A stretch of 64,000 nucleotides of DNA, taken from the NCBI GenBank assembly GCA_963696505.1, contig CAVOKN010000028.1, forward strand, positions 1 through 64,000, in the 5' to 3' direction. This stretch comes from CAVOKN01 sp963696505 (GTDB lineage Bacteria; Pseudomonadota; Gammaproteobacteria; Burkholderiales; Rhodocyclaceae). This document shows, one piece after another, positions 24,851 through 34,594 of the stretch; the stretch's first letter is position 1, and the number at the start of each line of letters is the position of its first letter. Below the pieces are notes generated by a model. It saw nothing but the letters and a program-made list of their open reading frames with translations, was not told where the DNA came from and made no database searches. The position numbers were made by a program, and so were the translations under genes.

Positions 24851-25440
24851 GGTTCGACTCCGAGTAGCAGGCTGTCGATGCCGTCGCACAGGCAATGCAG
24901 CGTCAGCAGGTGAACTTCCTGGATGCGAGCCGTGCGCTGGGCCGGCACGCAGATATGCACGTCGCCCTCGCGCAGGATTTCGCCGATGCGGCCGCCCCCG
25001 CGCCCGGTGAGCGCGACCACCTTGACCTCGCGCTCGTGGGCCGCCTCGATGGCGGCGGCGACGTTGGGCGAGCCGCCGCTGGTGGAAATCGCCAGCAGCA
25101 CGTCATTGGGCAGGGCCAGGGCGCGCACCTGCTTGGAGAACACCTGATCGAAGGCGTAGTCGTTGGCGATGGAAGTCAGCGTCGAGGTATCGGTGGTCAG
25201 CGCGAGGGCGGCAAGCCCTGGACGCTCCATCTCGAAGCGGTTGAGCAGTTCCGCCGCGAAGTGCTGGGAATCGGCCGCCGATCCGCCGTTGCCGCAGGCC
25301 ATGATCTTGCCATTGGCAAGCAGGCTCGCGACCATCAGTTCGACCGCCTCGGCGATGGGCCCGGCGAGGGCCTCGACCGCATCGAGCTTGGTCTGGGCGC
25401 TGTCCTGAAAGTGCTGGGAGATGCGGGCGACGAGATTCAT
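24847..25440 (-). CDS. diaA: SIS-domain protein, DiaA/GmhA family
   Basis: A 197-aa SIS protein: MACGNGGSAADSQHFAAEL (sugar-phosphate binding), STSGGSPNV and LLTLHCLCDGID. The last motif, like its place before dolP, fits DiaA (DnaA initiator-associating protein); phosphoheptose isomerases are close homologues and that activity cannot be excluded. It probably was next to yraN before the defence island came in. Confidence 0.85.
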   Translation of the reverse strand: MNLVARISQHFQDSAQTKLDAVEALAGPIAEAVELMVASLLANGKIMACGNGGSAADSQHFAAELLNRFEMERPGLAALALTTDTSTLTSIANDYAFDQVFSKQVRALALPNDVLLAISTSGGSPNVAAAIEAAHEREVKVVALTGRGGGRIGEILREGDVHICVPAQRTARIQEVHLLTLHCLCDGIDSLLLGVEP

Positions 25441-25886
25441 TGGCGACCGATTCTAGCATGGGGCCATCGGCCTGCCAGAGTCGCCGCGGCACGACACACA
25501 GCGCGACTCTCCCCGGCCAGACGACTGCACGATGTGAACGGCCCAGGACAAACGCATCAAGGTCGCAGAACGGTTCCCTCGCCCCGCTTGCGGGGCGAGG
25601 GGCAGGGTGAGGGGGCGTTGACGATTGCCAGAGGCTGATCCGATCGACGCGATTACCTTTCCTCCCGACATCTCCCCCGAATGCCGGGGAAGGGCGCGAA
25701 TCGGTACGCGATTCAGGGCGTTTCGCCCGGGACCCGTCTGGTGACCTCCCGAATCGCTGCAAGCCCTTGCTGTTGCGGGTGTTCTTCGCGTTCTTCGCCG
25801 ATGAACTGCGCTTTCCAGGACGAATTGCTCTACGGCATCTCAACGATCAACGGGCGCGCCGCCCCGTCAGCGCCGGCTATTCCAAT
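25441..25886. other. Intergenic region at one edge of the defence island
   Basis: No convincing gene in 446 bp. It holds a REP-like repeat at 25577-25616 (CCTCGCCCCGCTTGCGGGGCGAGG core) and a region with imperfect short repeats around 25780-25800. This is one junction between the diaA/dolP locus and the island. Confidence 0.6.
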
Positions 25887-28574
25887 TCAACTGCCGAACC
25901 GCTCCGCCAGCCCCTCAAGCGTGATGTTCTCCGCAATCTCGTCATGCGGAATCAGCACGTAGCGCCACGGCTTGCCGCCATAACTCGCCGTATGGTCTGA
26001 AGCATTCGCGCACCACTTGACGGCGGCTTCCTTCTTGGCAATGACAATCGCGTCTGTTAGCTCCGTGCGCTTCTTGGGTTCCAGCATATAGATCGTTGCG
26101 ACCGCTTCAGCCACGAAGTCAGGCTGATATTCCGGATGATCCGGCCCGTTCTGGTAGTAGATCTGGAACTGGCCCTTGGCGGGCTTGAACCACTTGAGTG
26201 AGTCGCGCTCCAGAATCACCGCCAGCTTGCGTTCCGAATCGGAATCGAATTTCTGCACCGCATAGAGGCAACGCTGGAAGCCGCCAAACAGGTACTTCGC
26301 CATGTTGCTCTTGTCGGCCGGCTCCACCCGGTAGTTGGCAGTCGGTTCCTGTACGGAATGAGAGTAGGCGCTCTGTTTCAGTTCGGTGTAGCCCTTGCTG
26401 ATTTTTACCTCGTAGCCGGCTACGTCTTCCCAGTAATGGGCCTGCATTTGGGCATGGATGAATCGCGCAATGTCGCGCTGGTAGCAGCGCAGCACCTTGC
26501 GGGTGTCCTCCTCGGACAGGTAGCCCTTGAAATGCTGCACGGTCTGCGCGGCCAGGTCGTAGAGCAGATCGGCGTGCTCGTCGTAGGAAACATCGTCGAA
26601 ATCCACCAGGCCGCTGACGACATAGTCTTCCAGTCGCGCTTCGTCGATGCCGCCACGGCCTACCAACACTACGTCAAGCTGGTTCGTGCGCAGGTGCTGA
26701 ATCCATAGGTCTTCAGACACCGCCGGGTACTTCAGCGCGGCGAGGTCGAGCGTAAAAGCTTTGAAGCCGGATATCACTTCGCCCTTGGGCACCACCAGGA
26801 TGCGCGGGATGTCGATGGTCTGCTGCGTGACCAGTTCGACGGTTTTCGCTACGACAGCGGCGAAGTCCGGCTTCTCCGTCACTCCCTCCAGTTCCAATTG
26901 AGTCGGCTGATGCTGTTCCTCGACCGCCTTGACGATTGCGGCCTGGATTTCGGGTTTCTTCAGGTACTCGATGGTGGGCAGTGTCTGTGGCTGGTCTTCC
27001 AGCTTGCGGATGACCGCATAGGTGATCTGCGCGACTTTCTGCTCTTCCGGTTTTGTGAAGACCGGTTCCTGATCCTGCCCGGCCACGGTCGTGCTGCTGG
27101 TGGCATGGGCAGGCGTCAAACCCAGTTTGGTGGCCAGTTGCGATTGCGACACCACCGTGGCGGTTCGCTGCGCGAGATCGTCCGAGTCCAGCACGACTGC
27201 CTGCAGGTGGATCGCCGAATCGGGCCTGTTGGCCTCGGCGATGATCTCCTGAAACTTGTCATGGGCAACGATGTTCAGCCGATCCACGGCGAGAACGCCG
27301 GTGCGCTTGCCATAGGGCAGGCGCAGGCCGCGCCCGATGGACTGCTCGATCAGGATGCGAGCATTCGCGGCGCGCAATGGCACGATGGTGTAGAGGTTGG
27401 TGACGCCCCAGCCTTCCTTGAGCATGTTGACGTGAATCACGATTTCCGTCGGCTCGTCGGTGTGCTCCACCTTGAGCAGGCGGCCGATCATCTCCTCTTC
27501 CTCCGCGCCGGTCTTGCTCGAATCGACCTGGATGACCTTGTCGCGGTAGCGCCCTTCGAAGAAGTTGTCGGACTTGATCAGCTCGGAAAGTTGCCCCGCA
27601 TGGGTCACGTCGCGGGCGATCACCAGCAGGAAAGGCTTGACGATGGGCTTGTCGCTCTCGCGGGCGTAAGTCTCCAGCTCCACCTTCACGCTTTCGTGCA
27701 GGCGCACACCGTCTTCGAGCTTCAGCCGCTCGATCTCCTCGGCCGACATGCCCGCCGGGTTGAAGTTCTTGCGCGTGACCACCGCCGGCTCCTTGACGAA
27801 ACCATCGGCCATGGCGCGGCCCAAGGGGTAATCGACGATCACGTTCTTGAAGGCCAGCGCGCCGCGCGGGGTCTCGACAAACGGCGTGGCGGTCAGCTCC
27901 AGCCCAAGGATCGGCTTCAGCTCGTTGATGGCGCGAATCCCCGCGCTGGCGCGGTAGCGGTGCGACTCGTCCATCAGCATCACCAGATCGGGCAAGCCGG
28001 CCAGATAGTCGAAGTAACTCTCGCCGATGTATTCTGAAAGCCGCTTGATGCGCGGCGACTTGCCTCCCCGAACCTCCGAGTTGATCTTGGAAATGTTGAA
28101 GATGTTGATCCGCACGCCGCCGAAGAGCGTGCCGCTGCGCGGGTCATGCTGGTCGTAGTTGTCGCCGGTGATGATCGATGGCGCGTTGACGGCGAATTCG
28201 GCGATGCCCCGGAACACGTACTTGGGATGGTTGCGCTCGCTGAAGTCGGCGATCAGCTTGTTGTAGATCGTCAGGTTCGGCGCCAGCACGAAGAAGTTGT
28301 CGATGCCGTGCGCCAGGTGCAGATAGCTGATGAAAGCGCCCATCAGCCGCGTCTTGCCGACGCCGGTGGCCAGCGCGAAACACAGCGAGGGGAAGTCGCG
28401 CTCGAAGTCCGTCACCGACGGGAACTCGCTGCGGATCGCCTCCAGCATGGCCGCAACATCCGCCCCCTTGCCGGGCGGCGCAATCTCCGTAATGCGGTCG
28501 AGAATTTCCAGCGAACGGCGTTGCGGCGGGCGCAGGGACAGGCGGCCGGCGATGGCGTTGACGTGGCGGTTCAT
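25887..28574 (-). CDS. Type III restriction enzyme, Res subunit
   Basis: An 895-aa SF2 helicase/nuclease. Walker A is LATGVGKTRLMG (about 69-80), the DEAD-like box is MDESHRYRA, motif III LTATPF, and motif VI QSIGRGLRLPYG. The C-terminus (residues about 790-880) holds an endonuclease-like region (YQPDFVAEAVATIYMLEPKK), consistent with the PD-(D/E)xK site (PDF...ExK) of Res subunits. With the Mod subunit (29581-31216) it would cut DNA lacking the methyl mark. It is the last gene of the island and has its own gap of over 200 bp upstream, where the small anti-Fic ORF lies. Confidence 0.88.
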   Translation of the reverse strand: MNRHVNAIAGRLSLRPPQRRSLEILDRITEIAPPGKGADVAAMLEAIRSEFPSVTDFERDFPSLCFALATGVGKTRLMGAFISYLHLAHGIDNFFVLAPNLTIYNKLIADFSERNHPKYVFRGIAEFAVNAPSIITGDNYDQHDPRSGTLFGGVRINIFNISKINSEVRGGKSPRIKRLSEYIGESYFDYLAGLPDLVMLMDESHRYRASAGIRAINELKPILGLELTATPFVETPRGALAFKNVIVDYPLGRAMADGFVKEPAVVTRKNFNPAGMSAEEIERLKLEDGVRLHESVKVELETYARESDKPIVKPFLLVIARDVTHAGQLSELIKSDNFFEGRYRDKVIQVDSSKTGAEEEEMIGRLLKVEHTDEPTEIVIHVNMLKEGWGVTNLYTIVPLRAANARILIEQSIGRGLRLPYGKRTGVLAVDRLNIVAHDKFQEIIAEANRPDSAIHLQAVVLDSDDLAQRTATVVSQSQLATKLGLTPAHATSSTTVAGQDQEPVFTKPEEQKVAQITYAVIRKLEDQPQTLPTIEYLKKPEIQAAIVKAVEEQHQPTQLELEGVTEKPDFAAVVAKTVELVTQQTIDIPRILVVPKGEVISGFKAFTLDLAALKYPAVSEDLWIQHLRTNQLDVVLVGRGGIDEARLEDYVVSGLVDFDDVSYDEHADLLYDLAAQTVQHFKGYLSEEDTRKVLRCYQRDIARFIHAQMQAHYWEDVAGYEVKISKGYTELKQSAYSHSVQEPTANYRVEPADKSNMAKYLFGGFQRCLYAVQKFDSDSERKLAVILERDSLKWFKPAKGQFQIYYQNGPDHPEYQPDFVAEAVATIYMLEPKKRTELTDAIVIAKKEAAVKWCANASDHTASYGGKPWRYVLIPHDEIAENITLEGLAERFGS

Positions 28575-28617
28575 CTTTCAGTACCCCGGCCTTTCAAGAG
28601 CTATATATACTTCGTCC

Positions 28618-28803
28618 ATGGGCTCAAAACTGACCGCGGCCAACCCGTATCTGCGCGATCCGAAAGTGCGAGAACGCACCGTGGTCGCGTCCGTCTCCAC
28701 CTCGTCGGCCATCGAGGGCATACGCGCGCCCTTCAAGCAGGCATCGAGCGCCAGCGGTAGCCCGCGCGCTCCCAAAGGCCGCGCCATCACGAAGAAGTCC
28801 TAG
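28618..28803 (+). CDS. Small ORF with Fic-inhibition motif, candidate anti-Fic
   Basis: A 61-aa ORF on the plus strand, running against the island genes. Residues 29-34 read SSAIEG, which fits the (S/T)xxxE(G/N) inhibitory helix motif of Fic antitoxins and self-inhibited Fic proteins. The rest is polar and basic (PKVRERTVVAS upstream, PKGRAITKKS at the end). Its last 17 bp overlap the end of the fic gene convergently. An AT-rich TATATATA (28605-28611) upstream could be a -10 element. A minus-strand ORF in the same place (28578-28790) has no recognisable motif and is rejected. Known class I antitoxins are usually upstream in the same direction, so this layout is unusual. Confidence 0.55.
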   Translation: MGSKLTAANPYLRDPKVRERTVVASVSTSSAIEGIRAPFKQASSASGSPRAPKGRAITKKS

Positions 28804-29437
28804 CCAGCGAGCGCAGGGTCCGCGCGATCACGCCGCGGAATACTTCCGTCATCGGCGCGTAGTCACGACCCAAAGCGGCATGCACCGCCGCGATGTACTG
28901 CCGCTTTTTCTCGCCGCGTATGCCGCCGAAGTTCAAGGCCGGCAATCCGGCCTGCAGACCCATCAGCATCGCCAGCAGACGCGCACAGCGCCCATTCCCC
29001 TCGCGAAACGGATGAATCAGGATCAGCTCCGCATGCACCACTGCCAACGCCTGCGCCTGCTGGTCAACCGTCTCGAAACGGCATGGCGTGTACTCGTGCA
29101 AGGGGCCACGTTCGAGTTCCTGCATCAGCCTCGGCACCTGGTTGGCCGCGGCGAACATGAAATCCCCCTTCCCGATATTGACGTGCCGGAACTCGCCCGC
29201 CCAAACATAGATGTCGCCAAGCCATAGCCGGTGCATGTGCTGGATGTCGTCCGCGGTAAAGCGTTGCTCCAGTTGCGTCTCGTCGATCATGCGCTGCGTG
29301 GTTGCGAGCAAGGAATCGGATTCACGACACGCCATTTCGCGCGCCGACATGATCCCCAGCAGGTTGCGCAACACCCGGCCCCGCGAACCAGGCTCGAATT
29401 CCGCCTCCGGTCCATGAGCACTGTAGCGATCAGACAC
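28787..29437 (-). CDS. fic: Fic family AMP-transferase (toxin-like)
   Basis: A 216-aa Fic protein. The catalytic motif HPFREGNGRCARLL (His about residue 142) matches HPFx(D/E)GNGRxxR, and the flap IYVWAGEFRHVNIGKGDF precedes it. It should transfer AMP from ATP to target proteins. No (S/T)xxxE(G/N) helix is present at either end, so inhibition must come from elsewhere; the convergent 61-aa ORF carries it. The GTG at 29437 is chosen for an AAGGCGGG box upstream. It sits between mod and res, inside the restriction operon. Confidence 0.88.
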   Translation of the reverse strand: MSDRYSAHGPEAEFEPGSRGRVLRNLLGIMSAREMACRESDSLLATTQRMIDETQLEQRFTADDIQHMHRLWLGDIYVWAGEFRHVNIGKGDFMFAAANQVPRLMQELERGPLHEYTPCRFETVDQQAQALAVVHAELILIHPFREGNGRCARLLAMLMGLQAGLPALNFGGIRGEKKRQYIAAVHAALGRDYAPMTEVFRGVIARTLRSLARTSS

Positions 29438-29481
29438 GCTCAACCCGCCTTTCCGATTCTTGTGCTGCTTCGCCGCATGAC

Positions 29482-29520
29482 TCGGTCGATTCTCCACGCG
29501 ATGCGTGGAGAATCGACCGA
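29482..29520. repeat. Perfect 39-bp inverted repeat between mod and fic
   Basis: Two perfect 18-bp arms (29482-29499 and 29503-29520; left arm TCGGTCGATTCTCCACGC) with the 3-nt loop GAT. No U-run follows on either strand. It lies 45 bp upstream of the fic start and could be a terminator-attenuator, an mRNA processing site or a dimeric operator. Confidence 0.75.
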
Positions 29521-29539
29521 TGTTGAATCGATGCCAGCG

Positions 29540-29564
29540 ATTTCCGACACACCGTATCGGAAAT
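29540..29564 (-). terminator. Short hairpin after mod
   Basis: Arms ATTTCCGA (29540-29547) and TCGGAAAT (29557-29564) with a 9-nt loop, 16 bp past the mod stop. With the larger palindrome next to it, it probably weakens read-through from mod into fic and res. No U-run is visible. Confidence 0.4.
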
Positions 29565-29580
29565 ATGTTCTCCCAGCGAG

Positions 29581-31216
29581 TTAACTGGGTTCGCCATTCA
29601 TCCCTCCATCGCCGCCGAACAGCGCCTGTTGGCCTGGCTTGGGCGGCTCCTTGGGCAGGTTCTCCACCTGCAAGGAGTAATCGTCGTGCCCCCACTCGCA
29701 GCGCGACAGTACCTGCTTGGGAATCTTCTTCACCGTCAGGTTGGGGTAGGCATCCGCCTTGGCGCGGAAGGCGGTGCAGAGAACCAAGAGCGAGCGCTCC
29801 GGCCCCACCTCGTCGGCAAGCTGCTGCAACTGCTCGTGGGTCAGGCTGGCCGTGGTGACATAGACGAAATCCCGCTCGGTGGAATGGCCGTGCTGCCAAT
29901 ACACCGCATCGGACGGCGCATAGGCGAAGCCCTCCAGCTTGCATAGTGCCTCGGCGAGCATGGCGGCGTTGTAGTCGTGATGGATGACCCAGTTGCCCCA
30001 CTTGTCTTTTTCCAGCAGCGAGGGCGCAAGGCGGTAATAGCGGAAGCCGCCGCCTCCTTTCCAGCCGACAGCCTCGGTGATGCCGCCGGGGTCTGCGCCG
30101 TCGATGACCTTTTGCAGGCGCGGAATGATGTGGGTATGGCAGTGCTCGCCCAGCTCGACCATGATCCAGCGCCGGCCCATCTTGTGGGCGACGGCGCCGG
30201 TGGTGCCGGAGCCGGCGAAGGAGTCGAGGACGAGGTCGTTGGGGTTGGTCGCAATACGAACGATGCGTTGTAGTAGGCGCTCCGGCTTAGGTGTCGGGAA
30301 TATGTCCTCGCGGCCTGAGATGCGCGTTATCTCCTGCTTCGCCTCGCGGTTATTGCCGACCTCCTCATCCAACCACACCGTCGTAGGTACAAGCTCGCCC
30401 AGTTCCGATCTAAACCTCTTTCGGAAAGGAAAGGTTCGTCTGGTCTCTCCCCACCAAACCCTATTGTCAGAGACGAGATCATCGAAAGTCGCCTTTGAAA
30501 TGCTCCACCACCGATTCGAGCGGGGAGAAAACACGTCACCATGAGGGCCAACCACATTATAGTTTCCATCCGCATACGGCTTTGCAGCGGTTAAGTCGGA
30601 TCGACGCCAAGCCCGGACTGTCGTTGTCAGGATTCCAAAACTCGGCATCGCTTGCCGCGGTGCGATCAACCTTGTTCCGCTGCCACTTGGTAAGATCGCG
30701 GGCGAAGACCAAAACAAAATCGTGATCGGCTGAAAGGTGTTGAGCGGAGTTGTTCCTTGCATGGAGCTTTTGCCAGACGACGGTCGAGACAAAATTCGCC
30801 CGCCCAAACACCTCATCACACAGCACCTTGAGGTAATGGCACTCGTTGTCGTCAATGGTGATCCACAGCGAGCCATCGTCCGACAGCAGCCGCTTGATGA
30901 TCTCCAGCCGGTCGCGCATCAGCGACAGCCAGATCGAATGCTCCAACCCGTCGTCGTAGTGCGTGAACGCGCTGCCGGTGTTGTACGGCGGGTCGATGAA
31001 GACGCACTTCACCTTGCCGGAAAACTCTCCCTCCAGCGCCTTCAAAGCCAGCAAGTTGTCGCCGAAGATCAGCCGGTTGTCAAATAAGTCAGCGCTGGCG
31101 ACACGGTGCTTCGCGTGGTAACTCTTTGCCGGGTCTTCCAACAGAATGCGCGGCTCCAGCTTCGGCCGATTCTCCTTGCCGATCCAGGTGAGTTCGAGCT
31201 TCTGTTTCTTGCTCAT
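29581..31216 (-). pseudogene. Type III DNA methyltransferase (Mod), frameshifted
   Basis: Two frames form one N6-adenine/N4-cytosine methyltransferase of about 544 aa. The first (31216 to about 30612) holds the catalytic motif FIDPPYNTGSAF; the second (to 29581) holds the SAM motif LDSFAGSGTTGAVAH. The order DPPY then FxGxG is the beta class used by type III Mod. The shift lies at AGTCCGGGC near 30612; deleting one C gives the expected NPDNDS-RAWRRSDL join. Paired with Res at 25887-28574. If the insertion is real, methylation is lost and the nuclease could not safely stay active, so a sequencing error or an inactive Res is likely. Start: ATG 31216. Confidence 0.78.
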
Positions 31217-31232
31217 ATTGCAGGTCGCTGTC

Positions 31233-31970
31233 TCATTGCACCGCCGCGAGGCAATCGGCCCAAATCTGCGGATGCTGCTGGCGCAGATCACTAAACGGTG
31301 CGAAGATCTGGCCGGCTCCTCTAAAACACCACGGCAACAGTCCGTGATCGTCGGCGTCCTGCAAGGCGCCCACCAGCACAGGAGCCGTCGTGACCCCGGT
31401 CGCCAGTGCTGCTTGCAGAATGCCGGTGAGGCGCCGATACGTGCTCACGTATCCCGCCGCGATCGCCTCGCGACAGTCGAGTCGCAGCACCTCCACAGTA
31501 TTCGCCCCCTTCGTAGACCAATTGTTGGAAGCAAGGTCAAAGCGCGCGGTCAAATTGCCGGTGTCCGGGTCGAAGTCGAGGTGCTGCCAAGGGTCTTCGG
31601 CCGTTGGGTCGATGAGCAACGGGCGACGGTTCGCCATCGGAAACTGACTACCCTTGAAGCGGCCGCACTCCGTACAACACAGCAGCATGTTTGGCCACTG
31701 GAAGGCACGGCCCGGAAAACGTGCCTTCGGCCGAAAGTGATCGATGTCGCTGCCGTGCGAGTCAACGCAATACATGCAACGCTCACGCGCCCCCATCGTC
31801 TGCTGCAGCATCTTTAGTACGGTTCCGACAGCCTTGGTCTGGCGGGCAGACTTCCAGTCGCGTTCGATGTCCAGCGTCTTCAAGCCACGATGCAGGTTCG
31901 CCGCTGCTTGCCTCCAATTCAGATACTGCTGGGCCTTCTGGGGCAGTGCGGGTCGCGTGACTCGCCGCAT
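31233..31970 (-). CDS. HNH endonuclease (PtuB-like/TIGR02646-like)
   Basis: A 245-aa protein with the zinc Cys pairs CMYC and CCTEC around the HNH core SDIDHFRPKARFP (DIDHFRPK signature) and WPNMLLCC. This is the arrangement of PtuB nucleases in Septu-type defence. It starts 3 bp after the stop of an SMC-like ATPase gene, exactly the ptuA-ptuB layout. The reading frame is intact although the ATPase is not. Confidence 0.78.
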   Translation of the reverse strand: MRRVTRPALPQKAQQYLNWRQAAANLHRGLKTLDIERDWKSARQTKAVGTVLKMLQQTMGARERCMYCVDSHGSDIDHFRPKARFPGRAFQWPNMLLCCTECGRFKGSQFPMANRRPLLIDPTAEDPWQHLDFDPDTGNLTARFDLASNNWSTKGANTVEVLRLDCREAIAAGYVSTYRRLTGILQAALATGVTTAPVLVGALQDADDHGLLPWCFRGAGQIFAPFSDLRQQHPQIWADCLAAVQ

Positions 31971-31973
31971 GGG

Positions 31974-33270
31974 TCAAGGCTCCTCGCCCGTGACCGCGAA
32001 CATATCAAGCTGCTTGGCCCGCCCCTTTTCCTCCTTGGTCAACTGGCCGCCTGCCCGTTGCTTGGACATCAGCTTTGCGTACTCGGCACGACCTTCCACT
32101 GCTCTGGGCGAGCGTGTGTTCTGAAGTCCGAATGCCGGTGTGAGCAAGATGGTGTCCGGACGGGAAGTGATCACGGTTCGATACTCGTCTACCGTCAGTG
32201 CGTGCGGCGCATCGCCGCTTCCCGGTTCCGGCAGCACAAACAGTCCATTCTCATCGGCGGCCTGGCAAATGATCGGGCTGTGCGTCGTGACAAGAAACTG
32301 AACGTTAGGGAAATGGCGCTTCAGCCAGAAGCCAATCTCACGCTGCCATTCCGGGTGTAGGTGAGCGTCGATTTCGTCGATCAGCACCACGCCGCTTCGC
32401 TTGACAAACAACCTGCCGGCCGAGTCGCGGTCGGTGAGCCCCGATACGCCATACGCGTTGATCAAGTGTCGAAGAATGTCAGCCAGCAAGGCGAGTGCGG
32501 CACGGTAGCCATCACTCATCTCGCTCCACGCCAATTGCAGGCCATTGCGGTCCTTTAACCACAGGCCGTCGGAATCGACTCGGTCAACCGTAATCTGATT
32601 GGGCATGAGGTCGTCGCGCAATATCTCGATGAGAACCGCCAACTGTGCCTTTTCGTCACCCCTGCCTTCCAAATCTTTGTGGCTAAGGTTGCGAAGCCAT
32701 TGATCGACTTCCGCGAGTGACGCCGCCTTTTGAAACATGGTGACGAAGCGCTCAGTTGCTGGAGCAACCATCTGCCGGGTAGCTTCGGGCGATGCCCCGA
32801 AGACGCGGCGAAACGGTCAATAGCCGCAGGAGTACCAGCCCTTGGAGTCCAGCGACCAGACGGTCCGCTGCGGCGTCGAGTAGTTCTTGGGCTTTCCGGC
32901 GGGAATGGTGATTTCGACGTGAGGTTCCTTGCCGCCGTTCTTCAACGAGATACATGCCGGAAACTCCTTCCCAGGGGCTTTGCCCTCACCCGAAAGCGAG
33001 TCGTCGTCCGTGATCCGGACGATCTGAAGTTCAATGGATGCCTCATGCTCGCCGTCGCGTATCCATCGATGGAAGCTCGGCTGCAACGCGCGCGCCGTAT
33101 CCTTGCCCGTCGAACGCAACCGCGATCGCCTTGAGCAGGGTGCTCTTCCCTGAGCCGTTGTCTCCCGTGAAAACTGTCCAGCCAGCTTGCCTTCCATCGG
33201 GCCGCGTAAGATCGAATTGCAGGTTTGCAAACCCACGAATGTTATTCAGGATGACTTTTCCGATATACAT
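31974..33270 (-). pseudogene. SMC/RecF-like ATPase (PtuA-like), frameshift and in-frame stop
   Basis: About 431 aa when repaired. The N-terminus has Walker A (VFTGDNGSGKSTLLKA, after MYIGKVILNNIRGF) in one frame; a shift near 33115 (GACGGGCAAGG; one base too many) leads to ALQPSFHRWIRDGEHEA in the second. That frame stops at TGA 32817-32819, directly after WYSCGY, and continues in the same frame with PFRRVFGASPEATRQ and then the signature WSEMSDGYRAALAL, Walker B VVLIDEIDAHLHPEW and TTHSPII. A GGA-to-TGA change would explain the stop. The gene appears inactive unless both are sequence errors. Partner: the HNH gene 3 bp downstream. Confidence 0.72.
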
Positions 33271-33313
33271 GGGCAGACCCTCTGTTCGCGAAGCGTGAAG
33301 TTTACTCGACGGT

Positions 33314-34594
33314 TTAATCGACGGAATGATTTCCCAGCGCCAAAAGCCCAAGCCCCTCAATCTCCTGCAGCGACTTCCCCGCAATCCCCTGCAAGTCCCC
33401 GTACATTCCAACCGTCGCGCCCATCACCCGCTCGATCTGTTCCTCGCGCTTGGCCCACTGTTTCATGATGGCCTTGCGCTCCTTGTCCAGGTCTTCCTGC
33501 ATGGATGAGAAGGCTTCGACGATGGCTTCGACGCGCTGGCGGAAGCGCGGACCGGTGAGGTACTGGTAGACCATCTCGGTCTTCGTCTGCTGGCCTTCGG
33601 AGACCTGCCGGGCCATGCTTACCTGGAGCAGTGTGTGGCGCAGGATGGTGGCGACCGGCAGGGCAGCGCGGGGGTGGGTGACCCATACGCCATCGACAAC
33701 CTCGAAGGTTTCGACACCCTTGGGCAATGCCTGACTGACGAGAATTGCAACCTCGGCCTTGGCGCTGCGCTGGTCGTCGCGCAGCTTGGCGAGCCAGCCG
33801 TCGCTCCAGTTCTTGGTGCGCTTGAATTCCCACAACATCGTGCCGCAGGGCTGACCCCCTTGGCTGACGACCCGTTGCAGCACATCGCCGCCGAATTCGC
33901 CCTTGGGTACGGGTTCGATGGTGTCGAAGGGGAACTTGGCACGCAGCAGATTCTCCAGTTCAAGTTCCTGCACTTCGCCTTGCAATTGCTGCGAGCCCTG
34001 CTCGGCTCTGCGCTTGAGGTCTTCGATCTGCTTCTGCATTGCGGCAATGGTCTGCTCTTTCTCCATTACCTTGAGTTTCTGTTCCTCCTCGGCTTCTTTC
34101 TTCGCTTGGCTGCGGATTTCGGTCAGGCCGTCCTGCACGCGCTTTTCGACGGTGAGTTCGAGTTCGCGTCTGGCGTCGTCGAGTTCGCGCTGCTTCTTGA
34201 TGAGTTCGGCCTGGGCCTTCTGGGCTTCGGCCAGTTTCTCGTCGCGAGACTTGAGCACTTCCTGAAGTTCGGCCAGTTCGCGCGCCTTGCCTTCGAGTTC
34301 CGTCGCGGCGGCCTGCTTCGCTCATTTCGATTCTTCGGCGACGACGCGGGCACGCTCGGCCTTCAGTTGCGTGGCGACTTGATCGGTGACTTGTTCATCC
34401 AGCGTGCGCTTGGCTTCGGCGATCTGCTTTTCCTTGTCGCGGATGCCTTGCTCGCGCTTTGCGATGTCCTCGTCCTTCTGTGCGAGCTGCTGCTCGAACC
34501 GCTGGCGCGTCGCCGCGATCAGGGGCGCAGCGAGGGATTCCGTCAGCCGGATTTCGGTCTTGCAGTTCGGACAGGTGATGGTCGGTTCGGTCAT
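33314..34594 (-). pseudogene. DUF2130 coiled-coil protein with in-frame TGA
   Basis: A zinc-ribbon-like start (ITCPNCKTEIRLTES), a long coiled coil (about residues 25-200) and the DUF2130 domain (LLRAKFPFDTIEPVPKGEFGGD, LWEFKRTKNWSDGWLAKL, in overlapping pieces) are all in one frame, but a TGA (34322-34324) interrupts it after AEESK; the frame goes on with AKQAAATELEGKARELAELQ. The protein would be 426 aa without the stop. The DUF2130 core (GGDV...WEFKRTK...W) looks like a restriction-endonuclease-type D-ExK fold, which suits a defence island; this is inference. The ATG overlaps the hepT stop. Read-through, error or pseudogene cannot be told apart here. Confidence 0.68.

Noticed and set aside
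28578..28790. A 70-aa minus-strand ORF in the gap between res and fic
   Set aside because: No recognisable motif; the plus-strand ORF at the same place carries the Fic-inhibition motif and a sensible protein composition.
32817..34324. TGA codons as selenocysteine or recoded sense codons
   Set aside because: No SECIS-like hairpin was seen right after either TGA, the families have no Cys/Sec at those places, and TGA is the normal stop of many genes in the window.
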